Shown: positions 1 to 8,640 of the stretch, one piece after another
Numbering within the stretch: position 1 is the stretch's first letter
Layout of the letters: every line of letters starts with the position of its first letter
Assembly: GCA_041393495.1 (NCBI GenBank)
Contig: JAWKKA010000013.1
Coordinates: forward strand, 1 to 64,000
Origin: RHKX01 sp041393495
GTDB taxonomy: Bacteria; Actinomycetota; Thermoleophilia; Solirubrobacterales; 70-9
Reading direction: 5' to 3'
Length of the DNA stretch: 64,000 bases
Notes under the pieces: model-generated
What the model saw: the letters and a program-made list of their open reading frames with translations, nothing else
The model's database searches: none
What the model was told of the DNA's origin: nothing
Made by a program: the position numbers and the translations under genes

Positions 1-1
1 C

Positions 2-970
2 GGCCTGACCTCGAACCCGACGATCTTCGACAAGGCGCTGAAGGGCGGCGACCACTACGACGAGCAGATCGCCGAGCTGCTCGAGGCCGGCACGCGCGGC
101 GAGGAGCTGTTCTTCGAGTTGGCGATCACCGACCTGCAGGGCGCCGCCGACCTGTTTCGGCCGGTCCACGAGCGGACCGGCGGGGTCGACGGCTTCGTCT
201 CGCTCGAGGTCTCGCCGAAGCTCGCCTACGAGACGGCCGCGACAACCCGGCAGGCCCGTGAGCTGCACGACCGGGCGGGCCGACCGAACCTCTACATCAA
301 GATCCCCGGCACCCCCCAGGGACTCGACTCGATCAGCGAGTCGATCGCCGCCGGGATCCCGATCAACGTGACGCTGCTCTTCGACGCCGCCCAGTACCGA
401 GCCCAGGCCGACGCGTACATGCGCGGGATCGAGCGGCGGATCGAGCGCGGCGAGAGCCCGAGCGTGGAGTCGGTGGCGTCGGTCTTCGTCAGCCGCTGGG
501 ACGTCGCCGTTGCCGGCGAGGTCCCCGATGAGCTCGGCAACCGGCTCGGCGTCGCGGCGGCGATCCGCGCCTATGTCGCCTATCGCGAGCTGCTCGACTC
601 GAACCGCTGGCAGCGGCTCGAGAACGAGGGGGCGCGGCCGCAGCGGCTGCTGTTCGCCTCGACCGGGACCAAGGACCCGGAGCTGCCGATGACGAAGTAC
701 GTCGACGAGCTCGTCGCCCCGAACACCGTCAACACGATGCCGGAGGAGACGCTGCAGGCGCTTGCCGAGCGGGACTCGATCGGCGACCCGCTCGCCGCCG
801 ACGGCGGCGACAACGAGTCCCTGCTCGCCGAGTTCACGGCCGCCGGCGTCGACCTCGACGCCCTCGCCGAGCGGCTTCAGGTCGAGGGCGCCGAGAAGTT
901 CGAGAAGTCCTGGGACGACCTGCTCGAGCGCATCGCCGGCAAGGAGAGCGCCGTCGGAGCGGCCGGCTGA
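2..970 (+). CDS. tal: Transaldolase (5' end cut by window)
   Basis: Transaldolase moves a dihydroxyacetone unit between sugar phosphates in the non-oxidative pentose phosphate pathway in the cytoplasm. The reading frame is already open at base 2 and reads GLTSNPTIFDKAL, the first transaldolase signature, so the gene begins before the window; an internal TTG at 119 is not the start. The Schiff-base lysine lies in LYIKIPGT (codon 299-301), the second signature. The 322 visible residues would be most of a bacterial Tal of roughly 360-370. The stop overlaps the pgi start (TGATG), and tkt and rpiB follow nearby, so this belongs to a sugar-phosphate block. Confidence 0.95.
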   Translation, partial: GLTSNPTIFDKALKGGDHYDEQIAELLEAGTRGEELFFELAITDLQGAADLFRPVHERTGGVDGFVSLEVSPKLAYETAATTRQARELHDRAGRPNLYIKIPGTPQGLDSISESIAAGIPINVTLLFDAAQYRAQADAYMRGIERRIERGESPSVESVASVFVSRWDVAVAGEVPDELGNRLGVAAAIRAYVAYRELLDSNRWQRLENEGARPQRLLFASTGTKDPELPMTKYVDELVAPNTVNTMPEETLQALAERDSIGDPLAADGGDNESLLAEFTAAGVDLDALAERLQVEGAEKFEKSWDDLLERIAGKESAVGAAG

Positions 971-2619
971 TGACCGAGGCGCTCGACCCGGCGGCCGGGT
1001 CGGGCATGCGATCGCTGCCGGGCTGGCAGGCGCTGGTCGACAACCGCGCCGCTGTCGCCGGCCGCCACCTCCGCGAGCTCTTCGCCGCCGACCCCGGCCG
1101 CGGCGAGCGGATGGTCGCCAGCGCCGCCGGGCTGCGACTCGACTACTCGAAGCACCGGATCGACGACGAGACGGTGCGGCTGCTCGTCGCGCTCGCCGGC
1201 GAGGCCGGCCTGCGCGAGCGGACCGCGGCGATGTTCACGGGCGAGCGGATCAACGTCACCGAGGACCGCTCGGTCCTGCACGTGGCGCTGCGGATGCCGC
1301 GCGAGCGCTCGCTGATCGTCGACGGTCGCGACGTCGTCGCCGACGTCCACGAGGTGCTCGACCGGATGGCCGCGTTCTGCGAGCGGGTCCGCGGCGGCGG
1401 GTGGACCGGTCACACTGGCAGGCCGATCCGCAACGTTGTCAACATCGGCATCGGTGGCTCCGACCTCGGGCCGGTGATGGCCTACCGGGCGCTCCGCCAC
1501 TACTCCGATCGCGACCTGACGGTCCGCTTCGTCTCGAACGTCGACGCGACCGACTTCGTCGAGAAGACCCGTGACCTCGATCCAGCGGAGACGCTGTTCG
1601 TGGTCGCCTCGAAGACGTTCACGACGCTGGAGACGATGACCAATGCGCAGACCGCCCGCGAGTGGTCGCTGGCGGCGCTCGGCGACGAGGCGGCGGTCGC
1701 CAGGCACTTCGTCGCGGTCTCGACCAACGCCGAGGAGGTCGCCCGGTTCGGGATCGACACCGAGAACATGTTCGGCTTCTGGGACTGGGTCGGCGGTCGC
1801 TACTCGATGGACTCGGCGATCGGCCTGTCGACGATGATCGCGATCGGCCCGGAGCGGTTCGCCGAGCTGCTCGCCGGCTTCCACGCGATCGACGAGCACT
1901 TCCGGACGGCTCCCTACGAGGAGAACCTGCCGGCGCTGATGGGCCTGCTCAACGTCTGGTACGCGGAGCTGTTCGGCACCCAGACGGTCGCGGTGCTCCC
2001 CTACGAGCAGTACCTCGAGCGCTTCCCCGCCTACCTGCAGCAGCTGACGATGGAGTCGAACGGCAAGCACGTCCGCCTCGACGGGGCCGCGGTCGACTAC
2101 GCGACCGGGCCGATCTTCTGGGGCGAGCCGGGGACCAACGGCCAGCACTCCTTCTACCAGCTGATCCACCAGGGGACGCACCTGATCCCCTGCGACCTGA
2201 TCTTCTTCGCGCGCTCGCTGAACCCGCTCGGCGACCACCACGACCTGCTCGTCGCCAACGTCTTCGCCCAGGCCGAGGCCCTCGCCTTCGGCAAGACCGC
2301 CGACGAGGTTCGCGCCGAGGGCGTCCCCGAGCGCCTCGTCCCCCACAAGACCTTCGCCGGCAACCGGCCGACGAACGTGCTGATGGCCGAGCGCCTCGAC
2401 CCGGAGACGCTCGGCAAGCTCGTCGCCCTCTACGAGCACAGCGTCTTCACCCAGGGCACGGTCTGGGCGATCGACTCCTTCGACCAGTGGGGGGTCGAGC
2501 TCGGCAAGACCCTCGCGAAGCGGATCGTCCCCGAGCTGCAGGCCGACCCCGAGCCCGACCTCGGCCACGACAGCTCGACGAACGCGCTGATCCGCGCCTA
2601 CCGGCGGTTGCGCGGGTAG
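970..2619 (+). CDS. pgi: Glucose-6-phosphate isomerase
   Basis: Interconverts glucose 6-phosphate and fructose 6-phosphate in glycolysis and gluconeogenesis (cytoplasm). The 549-residue product has the usual family length. Visible signatures are the sugar-phosphate loop GIGGSDLGP (about residues 160-168), VGGRYSMDSAIGL, the catalytic glutamate in MESNGKHV, the ring-opening histidine region GTNGQHSFYQLIHQGTHL, and a C-terminal conserved lysine segment (WGVELGKTLAK). The start overlaps the tal stop by one base, implying co-transcription and translational coupling. A repeat pair and a terminator-like inverted repeat follow. Confidence 0.97.
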   Translation: MTEALDPAAGSGMRSLPGWQALVDNRAAVAGRHLRELFAADPGRGERMVASAAGLRLDYSKHRIDDETVRLLVALAGEAGLRERTAAMFTGERINVTEDRSVLHVALRMPRERSLIVDGRDVVADVHEVLDRMAAFCERVRGGGWTGHTGRPIRNVVNIGIGGSDLGPVMAYRALRHYSDRDLTVRFVSNVDATDFVEKTRDLDPAETLFVVASKTFTTLETMTNAQTAREWSLAALGDEAAVARHFVAVSTNAEEVARFGIDTENMFGFWDWVGGRYSMDSAIGLSTMIAIGPERFAELLAGFHAIDEHFRTAPYEENLPALMGLLNVWYAELFGTQTVAVLPYEQYLERFPAYLQQLTMESNGKHVRLDGAAVDYATGPIFWGEPGTNGQHSFYQLIHQGTHLIPCDLIFFARSLNPLGDHHDLLVANVFAQAEALAFGKTADEVRAEGVPERLVPHKTFAGNRPTNVLMAERLDPETLGKLVALYEHSVFTQGTVWAIDSFDQWGVELGKTLAKRIVPELQADPEPDLGHDSSTNALIRAYRRLRG

Positions 2620-2645
2620 GTCCCGCCCGACCCGCGGCCGCCGTC

Positions 2646-2740
2646 CCGATCGGACCGGTGGCGATCGCCCGATGGCCGGGCCTGCCGACCCCGATCGGAC
2701 CGGTGGCGATCGCCCGATGGCCGGGCCTGCCGACCCCGAT
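2646..2740. repeat. Tandem 45-bp direct repeat downstream of pgi
   Basis: Two identical 45-bp units (2646-2690 and 2691-2735) begin CCGATCGGACCGGTGGCGAT, and the first 5 bases of a third copy follow. They lie in the pgi 3' spacer just before the terminator-like inverted repeat and encode nothing recognisable. Confidence 0.9.
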
Positions 2741-2742
2741 TG

Positions 2743-2795
2743 GCGAAGAACGCAAGGTTGTGGTCGTCCTGCGGCCCTTTCCTTGCGTTCTTTGC
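2743..2795. terminator. Bidirectional terminator-like inverted repeat between pgi and ROK kinase
   Basis: A 12-bp perfect stem (AAGAACGCAAGG at 2746-2757 with CCTTGCGTTCTT at 2781-2792) extends to 15 pairs with one G:U. The loop is 23 nt. It lies between two convergent genes and ends in a short T run on the + side and an A-rich flank on the other, so it could stop transcription from both sides. Confidence 0.75.
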
Positions 2796-2797
2796 TG

Positions 2798-3769
2798 CTA
2801 GCGAACCAGCAGCGCGGCGCCGAGGGCGCCGCCGAGGTCGCCGAGTGCGGCGACCCGGAACTCGGGCGGGAAGTCGCGGACGAAGAGGTTCTTCTCCATT
2901 TGGCGGCGGATCTCCGGCCCCAAGCGCTCGCCGAAGCGGCTGCCGAGCCCGCCGCCGAGGATGATGACCTCGGGATCGATCAGGTTCACCGCCGAGGCGA
3001 TCCCGGCGCCGAGCGCCTTGACGGCGCGGTCGATCAGGTGCTCGGCCATCTTGTCGCCGTGGTCGAGGGCGCGCTCCCAGACGCCGCTCGTCAGGCGCGG
3101 CTTGCCGTGCTTGGCCATCAGCTTGAAGAGGTCGGTGTGCTCGCCGTCCTCGACCCGTCGGCGTGCCTCCGACTCCATCGCCGAGCGGCCGGCGTAGGCC
3201 TCCAGGCAGCCGTGGTTCCCGCACGGGCAGCGGGCGCCGTCCCGCTTGATGACCATGTGGCCGATCTCGCCGGCGGCGCCGCGGCCGTGCCAGGGCTTGC
3301 CGTCGAGGATGAGGCCACCGCCGACGCCGGTTCCCCAGAAGACCCCGAGGACGGAGGCGTGGCCCCGTCCCGCTCCGAGCTCGTACTCGGCCGCGGTCGC
3401 GACGCTGACGTCGTTGCCGACCGCCACCCGCGTCCCGAGCGCCTCGGCGAGCCTCGCTCCGAGCGGGTAGCTGTCGCTCCAGGCCGGCAGGTTCTTGGCG
3501 TTGGCGACGGTGCCGTTCGTGCTGTTGACCTCGCCCGGGGAACCGACGCCGACACCGCGCAGCGAGGACGGCTCGACGCCGGCGGCATCGGCGGCCTCGC
3601 GAAGAGCCGCGGCGATCGCGTCGGCGACCGCGCCGGGGCCGCCGTCGCGCGGCGTCGGCTGCCGTGACTGCCCGAGCACCTCGCTGCCGGAGTCGACGAT
3701 GATCGCCTGGATCTTCGTTCCGCCGAGGTCGATCCCGCCCCGTTTGCTGCCGCGTCTGATCGGCGTCAT
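2798..3769 (-). CDS. ROK family glucokinase (zinc type)
   Basis: Probable cytoplasmic ATP-dependent glucokinase. The 323-residue product has the ATP-binding motif DLGGTKIQ near residue 15, the ROK core with catalytic aspartate in VAVGNDVSVA, GTGVGGGLI, and the ROK zinc site: GEIGH followed by CPCGNHGCLEAY. Such proteins phosphorylate glucose to glucose 6-phosphate, the substrate of the convergently transcribed pgi. Its start overlaps the stop of the upstream cyclase-family gene (ATGA), so the two form an operon. Substrate choice (glucose versus another hexose, or a regulator) is inferred from context; no helix-turn-helix precedes the kinase domain, which argues against a NagC-type repressor. 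Confidence 0.88.
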   Translation of the reverse strand: MTPIRRGSKRGGIDLGGTKIQAIIVDSGSEVLGQSRQPTPRDGGPGAVADAIAAALREAADAAGVEPSSLRGVGVGSPGEVNSTNGTVANAKNLPAWSDSYPLGARLAEALGTRVAVGNDVSVATAAEYELGAGRGHASVLGVFWGTGVGGGLILDGKPWHGRGAAGEIGHMVIKRDGARCPCGNHGCLEAYAGRSAMESEARRRVEDGEHTDLFKLMAKHGKPRLTSGVWERALDHGDKMAEHLIDRAVKALGAGIASAVNLIDPEVIILGGGLGSRFGERLGPEIRRQMEKNLFVRDFPPEFRVAALGDLGGALGAALLVR

Positions 3770-4404
3770 CGGTCGCCCTCCTCCTCGTCGATGTCGCGGA
3801 GCAATACCCGCGCCGGCGCCCCGTCGGTCCCCATCAGCTTCATCGGCAGGCAGATCAGCTCGTAGGCGCCGGGGTCGATCGCGCGCAGGTCGAGGCCCTC
3901 GAGCGCGACAACTCCGCCGCCGAGCAGCGCCAGGTGGGCGTCGCGGTCGCCGATCGAGAGGTAGTCGATGCCGATCAGCGCGATCCCGCGCTCGAGCACG
4001 AGCTCGGCGCCGCTGCCGTCGAGGCGGACGAAGTCGTGGGTGAACCGGTCGCGGTCCCAGAGCCGCGAGTTCGGCGTCTTCAGCAGCACCCGCTCGGCCC
4101 CGGCGGGGATCGCGGCCGCCTCCAGGGTCGCCCGGTCGATCGCCGCGCCGGGATCGGTGATCCCGACGACCAGGCAGCGACCGAGCATCGCCTCGAGCGG
4201 CAGCGCATCGACGCCGCGGCCGTCGTCGTAGAAGTGCAGCGACCCGTCGATGTGGGTGCCGGTGTGGACGCCCATCGTCAGCCGGCTGACGTTGGCGCCG
4301 TCGCCGCCCGCGATCGAGAGCGCCCGCTCGAGCTCGACCCCGGGGTTGCGGCGGTAGATGATCATCCCCGGCCGGACCGGGACCGAGATGTCGTGCAGCG
4401 CCAC
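3766..4404 (-). CDS. Cyclase-family metal-dependent hydrolase (kynurenine formamidase-like)
   Basis: About 212 residues if the GTG at 4404 is used. An upstream ATG at 4452 would add an Arg-rich, poorly conserved leader (MDRRRRAAPRP). The metal-binding signature HTGTHIDGSLHF fits the HxGTHxD pattern of the cyclase/kynurenine formamidase family, with Ser where the family often has Pro. An internal segment, LLKTPNSRLWDRDRFTHDF, and an ending of LPMKLMGTDGAPARVLL are also typical. It lies directly upstream of and overlaps the ROK kinase gene. The substrate is unknown; amide or ester hydrolysis is the family activity. No other tryptophan catabolism gene is nearby. Confidence 0.8.
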   Translation of the reverse strand: MALHDISVPVRPGMIIYRRNPGVELERALSIAGGDGANVSRLTMGVHTGTHIDGSLHFYDDGRGVDALPLEAMLGRCLVVGITDPGAAIDRATLEAAAIPAGAERVLLKTPNSRLWDRDRFTHDFVRLDGSGAELVLERGIALIGIDYLSIGDRDAHLALLGGGVVALEGLDLRAIDPGAYELICLPMKLMGTDGAPARVLLRDIDEEEGDR

Positions 4405-4535
4405 GGCGGCGAGACTATCCGGACGAGGGGCTGCGCGACGCCGGCGGTCCATCCGGATGCCGGTGGTCCGGATTGATCATCTAGCCGCGTCGTTATCGTC
4501 ACTGTCGGTTTGCACCTCGCCCGCCCTCTCAGCAG

Positions 4536-5501
4536 ATGAGCGACTGCTACATCGGCGTCGACGTCGGTGGGACGAAGGTGGCGGTCGGCGTTCTCGAGGA
4601 CGGTGAGCTCGGCCATCACGACATCCGCCAGACCGAGTCCGCCGACGTCGACGCGCTCGTCGACGAGATCTGCCTGCTGGCCGGGTCGGTCGGGGCGCAC
4701 GAGGCCCGCGCGGTCGGCGTCGGCGTCCCGTCGGTGATCGATTTCGACGCCGGCCGGATCCGCACCTCGGTCAACGTCCCGCTCGCCGACCTGCCGCTCC
4801 GCGACGTCCTCGCCGAACGGCTCGGGCTGCCCGTCTTCGTCGACAACGACGCCAACGTTGCCGCGCTCGCCGAGGCGTGCGAGAACGGCGAGGTCGTGAC
4901 CGCCAACCTCGTCATGCTGACGGTCGGCACCGGCGTCGGCGGCGGGATCGTGATCGACGGCCGCCCCTACCGGGGAGCCAGCGGAGCGGCGGCCGAGCTC
5001 GGCCACACGATCGTCGCCGCCGATCTCGATTCCGGGGCGCCGGAGCCGAAGCGGTTTCCGCAGCCGGGCTCGCTCGAGAGCTTCGCGGCGGGACGGGCGC
5101 TCGACCGCCTCGCCGCCGAAGCCGCCGATCGCTATCCCGACTCGGCGCTCGGCCGGCTCCGCTCCGCGGGCACGACCGTCGACGGCCATCACGCGGTCGA
5201 CGCCGCCCGCGACGGCGACGAGGTCGCGATCGGGTTGCTGCGGGTGCTCGGCGAGCGCCTCGGGATCGGGATCGCGAACATGATCAACGCGCTCGACCCC
5301 GATGTGGTCGCGATCGGCGGCGGCGTCTCGACAGCGGGCGACCTGCTGCTCGAGCCGGCCCGGCGCACCGCTACCGCTTACGTGCTCCCCGGAGTGGGAA
5401 CGAGGACCGAGATAAGGCTGTCGAGATACGGGCCGACGGCAGGAGTGCTCGGCGCCGCGATCCTTGCCAAGCAGGAACTGACCAGAGAGGAAGGCCGATG
5501 A
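4536..5501 (+). CDS. ROK family protein lacking the zinc-site cysteines
   Basis: A 321-residue ROK-fold sugar kinase relative. It keeps the ATP loop (GVDVGGTKVAVG), the catalytic aspartate region VFVDNDANVAA and GTGVGGGIV, as well as the metal histidine in AELGH. However, the expected CxCGxxGC block is replaced by KRFPQPGSLE, so all three cysteine ligands are missing. Its stop overlaps the tkt start (ATGA) and it is divergent from the zinc-type ROK gene. It may be a kinase of a different sugar or a zinc-independent glucokinase; no DNA-binding domain is present. The gap with the divergent gene holds about 130 bp where both promoters must lie. Confidence 0.85.
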   Translation: MSDCYIGVDVGGTKVAVGVLEDGELGHHDIRQTESADVDALVDEICLLAGSVGAHEARAVGVGVPSVIDFDAGRIRTSVNVPLADLPLRDVLAERLGLPVFVDNDANVAALAEACENGEVVTANLVMLTVGTGVGGGIVIDGRPYRGASGAAAELGHTIVAADLDSGAPEPKRFPQPGSLESFAAGRALDRLAAEAADRYPDSALGRLRSAGTTVDGHHAVDAARDGDEVAIGLLRVLGERLGIGIANMINALDPDVVAIGGGVSTAGDLLLEPARRTATAYVLPGVGTRTEIRLSRYGPTAGVLGAAILAKQELTREEGR

Positions 5502-7567
5502 CCGAGGAGACGATCAAGGAGACCGCCCGGGACCGCGGCGAGACCGCCCGGGACCGCGGCGCCGCCGCGCCCGACGAGCTCGCGATCGACACGATCCGGA
5601 CGCTGGCGATGGACGCCGTCCAGAAGGCCAACTCCGGCCATCCCGGCACCCCGATGGGCCTGGCCCCGCTCGGCTACGTCCTCTACTCGCAGCTGATGCG
5701 CCACAACCCGGTCAACCCGCGCTGGCCGGGCCGCGACCGGTTCATCCTCAGCTGCGGGCACGCCTGCATGCTCCAGTACGCCTGCCTGCACCTCTGCGGG
5801 TACGACCTCAGCCTCGACGACATCAAGCAGTTCCGGCAGTGGCAGAGCCGGACGCCGGGGCACCCCGAGTACGGCCACACCGCCGGCGTCGAGGTCTCGA
5901 CCGGCCCGCTCGGGCAGGGCTTCGCCAACTCGGTCGGCTTCGCGCTCGCCGAAGCCCACCTCGCCGCGACCTTCAACCGGCCCGCGCACGAGATCGTCGA
6001 TCACCACGTCTTCACGATCTGCAGCGACGGCGACATGGAGGAGGGCATCGCCAGCGAGGCCGCGTCCCTCGCCGGCTACCTCGGGCTCGGCAAGCTGATC
6101 GCGATCTACGACGACAACAAGATCACGATCGAGGGATCGACCGACCTCGCCTTCCACGACGACGTCGGCAAGCGCTTCGAGTCCTACGGCTGGTCGGTCC
6201 ACGAGCTCGAGATCAACCCGCCGCTCGAGCAGATCACGGCGGCCCTGGAGGAGGCGAAGTCGGTCACCGATCGGCCCTCGCTGGTCGTCCTGCCCTCGCA
6301 CATCGGCTTCGGCAGCCCGAACAAGCAGGACCACGCCTCCGCGCACGGCGCGCCGCTCGGCGTCGAGGAGGTCGCGCTGACCAAGGAGGCGCTCGGCTGG
6401 CCCTACGAGGAGCCGTTCACGGTCCCCGACGCGGTCTACGAGCTGTTCGCGGGCGTCAAGGAGCGGGGGATCGCCGCCGAGGCCGAGTGGGACGAGCGCT
6501 TCGAGGCCTATGCCGCCGAGCATCCCGACCTCGCCGGCGAGCTCGAGCGGATCATCCGCCGCGGCGAGCCGAGCCTGCCTGCGCTCGCCGAGGCGCCGAA
6601 GTTCGAGGCCGGGGGGGACCCGGTCGCGACCCGCTCGGCGTCGGGGAAGGCGCTGAACTGGCTCGCGCCGGCCGTCCCCGAGCTGATCGGCGGCTCCGCC
6701 GACCTCGCGCCCTCGACCGCGACGAACCTCAACGACTTCCCGAGCGTCCGCCGCCACGACTTCGGCGGGCGCAACCTCCACTTCGGGATCCGCGAGCACG
6801 CGATGGGGGCGATCGTCAACGCGATGACGATCGAGGGGCTGCGGGCCTACGGCGCGACGTTCCTCGTCTTCAGCGACTACATGCGGGGGGCGATCCGGCT
6901 GGCGGCGATCATGGACGTCCCGTCGATCTTCGTCTTCACCCACGACTCGATCGGGGTCGGCGAGGACGGGCCGACCCACCAGCCGGTCGAGCAGCTCGCG
7001 GCGTTGCGGGCGATGCCGAGCCTCGACGTGATCCGCCCCGCCGATGCGAACGAGACGGCGCTCGCCTGGCACTGGTTGCTCGGCGGCGACCGCGATCCGA
7101 CCGCGCTGGCGCTGAGCCGCCAGAAGCTGCCGATCCTCGACCGGGCCGCGATCCCCGATGACGCGATCGAGCGTGGCGGCTACGTGCTCCGCGATCCCGA
7201 CGGCGGCGGCCCCGAGCTGATCCTGATCGGAACCGGCTCGGAGGTCTCGCTCTGTCTCGAGGCCGCCGACCTGCTCGCCGACGAGGGCGTCGGGGCGCGG
7301 GTGGTCTCGATGCCGAGCATGGAGCGGTTCGCCGAGCAGGACGAGGCCTACCGCGACGAGGTGCTGCCGCCACGCGTGACCGCCCGCGTCTCGGTCGAGG
7401 CCGCGACGACGTTCGGCTGGGAGCGCTGGGTCGGCGACCGGGGCCTCGCGGTCGGGATCGACCATTACGGCGCATCGGCCCCGGCCGCCGACGTCTTCGC
7501 CGGCTTCGGGTTCACCGCCGAGGCGGTCGCCGATCGGGCCCGGGAGCTGATCGGGGGCGGCGGGTGA
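5498..7567 (+). CDS. tkt: Transketolase
   Basis: Transfers two-carbon units between sugar phosphates using thiamine diphosphate (cytoplasm). At 689 residues it has the usual length. It contains the N-terminal transketolase signature (ANSGHPGTPMGLAP), the thiamine diphosphate motif CSDGDMEEG ending at N207 (YDDN), the pyrimidine-domain glutamate in FGIREHAMG and the conserved HDSIGVGEDGPTHQPVEQL. The ATG at 5498 overlaps the ROK stop. The first 21 codons carry a duplicated ETARDRG heptad from a 21-bp direct repeat, which looks like a non-conserved leader. The stop overlaps the rpiB GTG, so ROK-tkt-rpiB form one operon. Confidence 0.97.
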   Translation: MTEETIKETARDRGETARDRGAAAPDELAIDTIRTLAMDAVQKANSGHPGTPMGLAPLGYVLYSQLMRHNPVNPRWPGRDRFILSCGHACMLQYACLHLCGYDLSLDDIKQFRQWQSRTPGHPEYGHTAGVEVSTGPLGQGFANSVGFALAEAHLAATFNRPAHEIVDHHVFTICSDGDMEEGIASEAASLAGYLGLGKLIAIYDDNKITIEGSTDLAFHDDVGKRFESYGWSVHELEINPPLEQITAALEEAKSVTDRPSLVVLPSHIGFGSPNKQDHASAHGAPLGVEEVALTKEALGWPYEEPFTVPDAVYELFAGVKERGIAAEAEWDERFEAYAAEHPDLAGELERIIRRGEPSLPALAEAPKFEAGGDPVATRSASGKALNWLAPAVPELIGGSADLAPSTATNLNDFPSVRRHDFGGRNLHFGIREHAMGAIVNAMTIEGLRAYGATFLVFSDYMRGAIRLAAIMDVPSIFVFTHDSIGVGEDGPTHQPVEQLAALRAMPSLDVIRPADANETALAWHWLLGGDRDPTALALSRQKLPILDRAAIPDDAIERGGYVLRDPDGGGPELILIGTGSEVSLCLEAADLLADEGVGARVVSMPSMERFAEQDEAYRDEVLPPRVTARVSVEAATTFGWERWVGDRGLAVGIDHYGASAPAADVFAGFGFTAEAVADRARELIGGGG

Positions 7568-8028
7568 GGTTCGCCTGCGGCTTCGACCACGGCGGCTACG
7601 CGCTCAAGGAGACCGTCTTCGCGGCGCTCCGGGCCGACGGCCACGTCCCCGTCGACCTCGGCGCCGACGAGCTCGACCCGGGCGACGACTACCCGGACTT
7701 CGCGCTCGCGGTCGTCCGGGCGATGCTCGACGGCGACGCGGAGCGCGGCATCCTCGTCTGCGGCTCCGGCGCCGGCGTCGCGGTCGCCGCGACGAAGGTT
7801 CCCGGGATCCGCGCGGCGATGGCCCACGACACCTACACGGCCGCCCAGTGCGTCGAGCACGACAACTGCAACGTCCTCGCCCTCGGGGCGCGCGTGATCG
7901 GGCCCGAGATCGCGAGCGAGCTCGTCGCCGCTTTCGCCAACGCCGTCTTCAGCGGCGAGGAGCGCCACGTCCGCCGCCTCGCCAAGGTCGACGCGATCGA
8001 GCGCGAGGGAGCCGAGGCGAGGCTCTGA
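7564..8028 (+). CDS. rpiB: Ribose-5-phosphate isomerase B
   Basis: Interconverts ribose 5-phosphate and ribulose 5-phosphate. The 154-residue product has the RpiB/LacAB fold signature at the N-terminus (CGFDHGGYALK), catalytic Cys66 in ILVCGSGAG, and His99 in EHDNCNVLALG, the ring-opening histidine. The start is GTG, overlapping the tkt stop (GTGA). With tal, tkt and pgi it completes most of the non-oxidative pentose phosphate branch in this window. Confidence 0.95.
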   Translation: MRFACGFDHGGYALKETVFAALRADGHVPVDLGADELDPGDDYPDFALAVVRAMLDGDAERGILVCGSGAGVAVAATKVPGIRAAMAHDTYTAAQCVEHDNCNVLALGARVIGPEIASELVAAFANAVFSGEERHVRRLAKVDAIEREGAEARL

Positions 8029-8086
8029 TGGCGCCGCCGACGGTCGCGATGGCTTCGAGGACCGGCTCCGAGGGCGGCGGCCGAGC

Positions 8087-8557
8087 ATGAGCGGGGAGCG
8101 TTCCGCGCGGTGCCGCACCGACCGGTTGGCCGCGTCGCCGAGCGGCCTCGTCCCGGCTCTCCTCGCCTGCCTGGCGATCGCCGGCTGCGGCGGCGATGGC
8201 GGCGATCGGCACCCCTCGGCCGACGACCTGAGCGACCGCACGTTCGTCTCGACGAAGGACTGGTCGGGCGACGGCACGTCGTTCGTGACGCCGGTGACCG
8301 TCGAGTTCAGGGGGAGCGACGCCATGAGCTGGTCGGCGGCCTGCAACACGGCCAGCGCCGACGTCGAGATCACCGCCGATCGGCTACTCGTCGGCCGGAT
8401 CGCCGCGACGGAGATCGGCTGTCCGGAGCGGCGGGCGAGACAGGACCGCGACCTCGCCGCCTTCTTCGGCTCCGATCCGGGCTGGCAGCTCGAGGGCGAC
8501 CGGCTGACGCTGTCAGGTGATTCCGTCCGGGTCGTTCTCGACGCCAGCGGCGGCTGA
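8087..8557 (+). CDS. META-domain lipoprotein (HslJ-like)
   Basis: A 156-residue exported protein. The N-terminus has basic residues, a hydrophobic stretch (LVPALLACLAIAGC) and a lipobox ending in Cys, followed by a Gly/Asp linker. The mature part matches the META/HslJ pattern: TFVSTKDW, SWSAACNT, ATEIGCPE, QDRDLAAFF, GWQLEGDRLTL and a final VRVVLDA. Family members are found in heat shock and stress or secreted-protein contexts, but no activity is established. It stands alone after rpiB and is convergent with fdhD. Confidence 0.82.
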   Translation: MSGERSARCRTDRLAASPSGLVPALLACLAIAGCGGDGGDRHPSADDLSDRTFVSTKDWSGDGTSFVTPVTVEFRGSDAMSWSAACNTASADVEITADRLLVGRIAATEIGCPERRARQDRDLAAFFGSDPGWQLEGDRLTLSGDSVRVVLDASGG

Positions 8558-8640
8558 CCGCCGGCACGGATGTCGCCACAGGGCAACGCCTGGCATGCCA
8601 CCGAGATCGCGGCGGGACCCGCGTGGCTGCGATGCGATCG

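Noticed and set aside
877..2568. Long minus-strand frame of 563 codons opposite tal and pgi
   Set aside because: It is a mirror of the real genes: it has Asp/Val/Arg-rich low-complexity sequence and no family motif, as expected opposite a high-GC gene.
5378..7465. Minus-strand frame of 695 codons opposite tkt
   Set aside because: Antisense to a clear transketolase and composed of Arg/Asp/Val runs without conserved motifs.
8591..8600. 10-bp palindrome TGGCATGCCA after the META lipoprotein
   Set aside because: Too short and without context to call an operator; expected by chance in a window this size.
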